Program-made: the position numbers and the translations under genes
The notes under the pieces: generated by a model
Database searches by the model: none
The model's input: the letters and a program-made list of their open reading frames with translations, nothing else
What the model was told of the DNA's origin: nothing
DNA from: Verrucomicrobiota bacterium
GTDB lineage: Bacteria > Verrucomicrobiota > Verrucomicrobiia > Chthoniobacterales > UBA10450
Direction of reading: 5' to 3'
Length of the DNA stretch: 14,691 bases
NCBI GenBank assembly: GCA_003219355.1
Contig: QHOQ01000087.1
Span: 1 to 14,691 of the forward strand
Part shown: positions 14,400 to 14,691 of the stretch, piece by piece
Layout: every line of letters starts with the position of its first letter
Numbering within the stretch: the stretch's first letter is position 1

Positions 14400-14691
14400 T
14401 CAGTCGCTTGGATAGGCCGGGGGCGAATATACGTTAAAAGTCACGGCCGGTTTCGCGGCGCGATTCACAAAGCGATGTTTCAGGCCCGCCGGAATGATAA
14501 TCACGTCGCCTTTCTTCAGGTTCGGATGTTGATCCCCAACTTCACCGATCAATTCACCATCTAACATCAACAAAACCTGATCACTTTTATCGTGGGCTTC
14601 GGCTCTGGCGCCGGTCGCATCGCCCGGCGCGAGCGTCATCATCGCGGTTTGGCTGCGCTCGCTCGTTTGCAAGACCTCAAACCATTTCCTC
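14400..14691 (-). CDS. Small cupin-domain protein (5' end outside the window)
   Basis: A single-domain cupin, at least 97 residues, running off the right edge. The frame is open through 14691, giving RKWFEVLQTSERSQTAMMTL before the barrel, so the TTG at 14672 is probably internal and the true start lies beyond the window. The cupin motif 1 region has a degenerate metal set (EAHDKSDQVLLMLDGEL in place of HxH...E), while motif 2 is recognisable as GDVIIIPAGLKHRFVNR. It resembles small mannose-6-phosphate-isomerase-like or sugar-binding cupins; no substrate can be named. It lies just upstream of the membrane-anchored hypothetical protein on the same strand. Confidence 0.75.
   Translation of the reverse strand, partial: RKWFEVLQTSERSQTAMMTLAPGDATGARAEAHDKSDQVLLMLDGELIGEVGDQHPNLKKGDVIIIPAGLKHRFVNRAAKPAVTFNVYSPPAYPSD

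Noticed and set aside
1..14691. A dedicated novel defence, secondary-metabolite or mobile system
   Set aside because: The genes are mostly recognisable housekeeping or conserved families with no shared operon logic; no nuclease, toxin, transposase or synthase cluster was seen.

Overview
The window reads as chromosomal DNA of a Gram-negative, outer-membrane-bearing bacterium with moderate GC. The best single lineage marker is an LpxC-FabZ fusion followed directly by lpxA, an arrangement known from Bacteroidota, Chlorobi and Verrucomicrobiota. Together with near-absent Shine-Dalgarno sites, REP-like palindromes after stop codons, and the GH57, SpmA/B and SatP neighbours, this suggests a soil-type Verrucomicrobiota (Spartobacteria-like). 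That placement is an inference and was not tested against a database. No tRNA, rRNA, CRISPR, transposase or prophage gene is visible, and no gene-free stretch exceeds 300 bases.

Layout, left to right. Positions 61-5678 hold five plus-strand genes: a secreted DUF1326 protein, a double-domain nucleoside diphosphate kinase, a class I aspartate-type aminotransferase, a GH57 1,4-alpha-glucan branching enzyme, and a secreted protein with a FlgD-like Ig fold. Positions 5721-7819 are a lipid A operon, lpxC-fabZ then lpxA with an ATGA overlap; it joins the first steps of lipid A synthesis to the dehydratase that supplies hydroxyacyl/fatty acyl chains. Positions 7917-8720 (minus) encode a PhnP-like metallo-beta-lactamase-fold hydrolase, with a 27-codon mini-ORF coupled downstream. 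It is divergent from recN (8760-10424, plus), and the two start codons flank or lie inside a GAGTTGA-type inverted repeat. Convergent to recN is a SatP/YaaH acetate transporter (minus). Divergent from that is an SpmA-SpmB-type Gate-domain membrane protein whose frame is broken by a 22-bp imperfect duplication. A FAD/NAD(P)H oxidoreductase follows (plus), then two minus-strand genes: a membrane-anchored hypothetical protein and a cupin protein that runs off the right edge.

Most genes are housekeeping or conserved accessory genes and do not form one dedicated novel system. The less ordinary signals are: (1) three GTAG-headed palindromes, each beginning within 12 bp of a stop codon; two are doublets of hairpins with 3-nt loops whose arms differ by compensatory base-pair swaps, the architecture of REP/REPIN elements moved by RAYT-type transposases; (2) the 22-bp duplication in the Gate-domain gene, whose two copies differ only at synonymous third positions, more like two strains or alleles joined than a decaying duplicate; (3) a tandem NDK protein whose first domain has lost the ATP-site lysine and the catalytic histidine; (4) a repeat that supplies the start codon, and a GAGAG ribosome-site-like tract, of the hydrolase gene.
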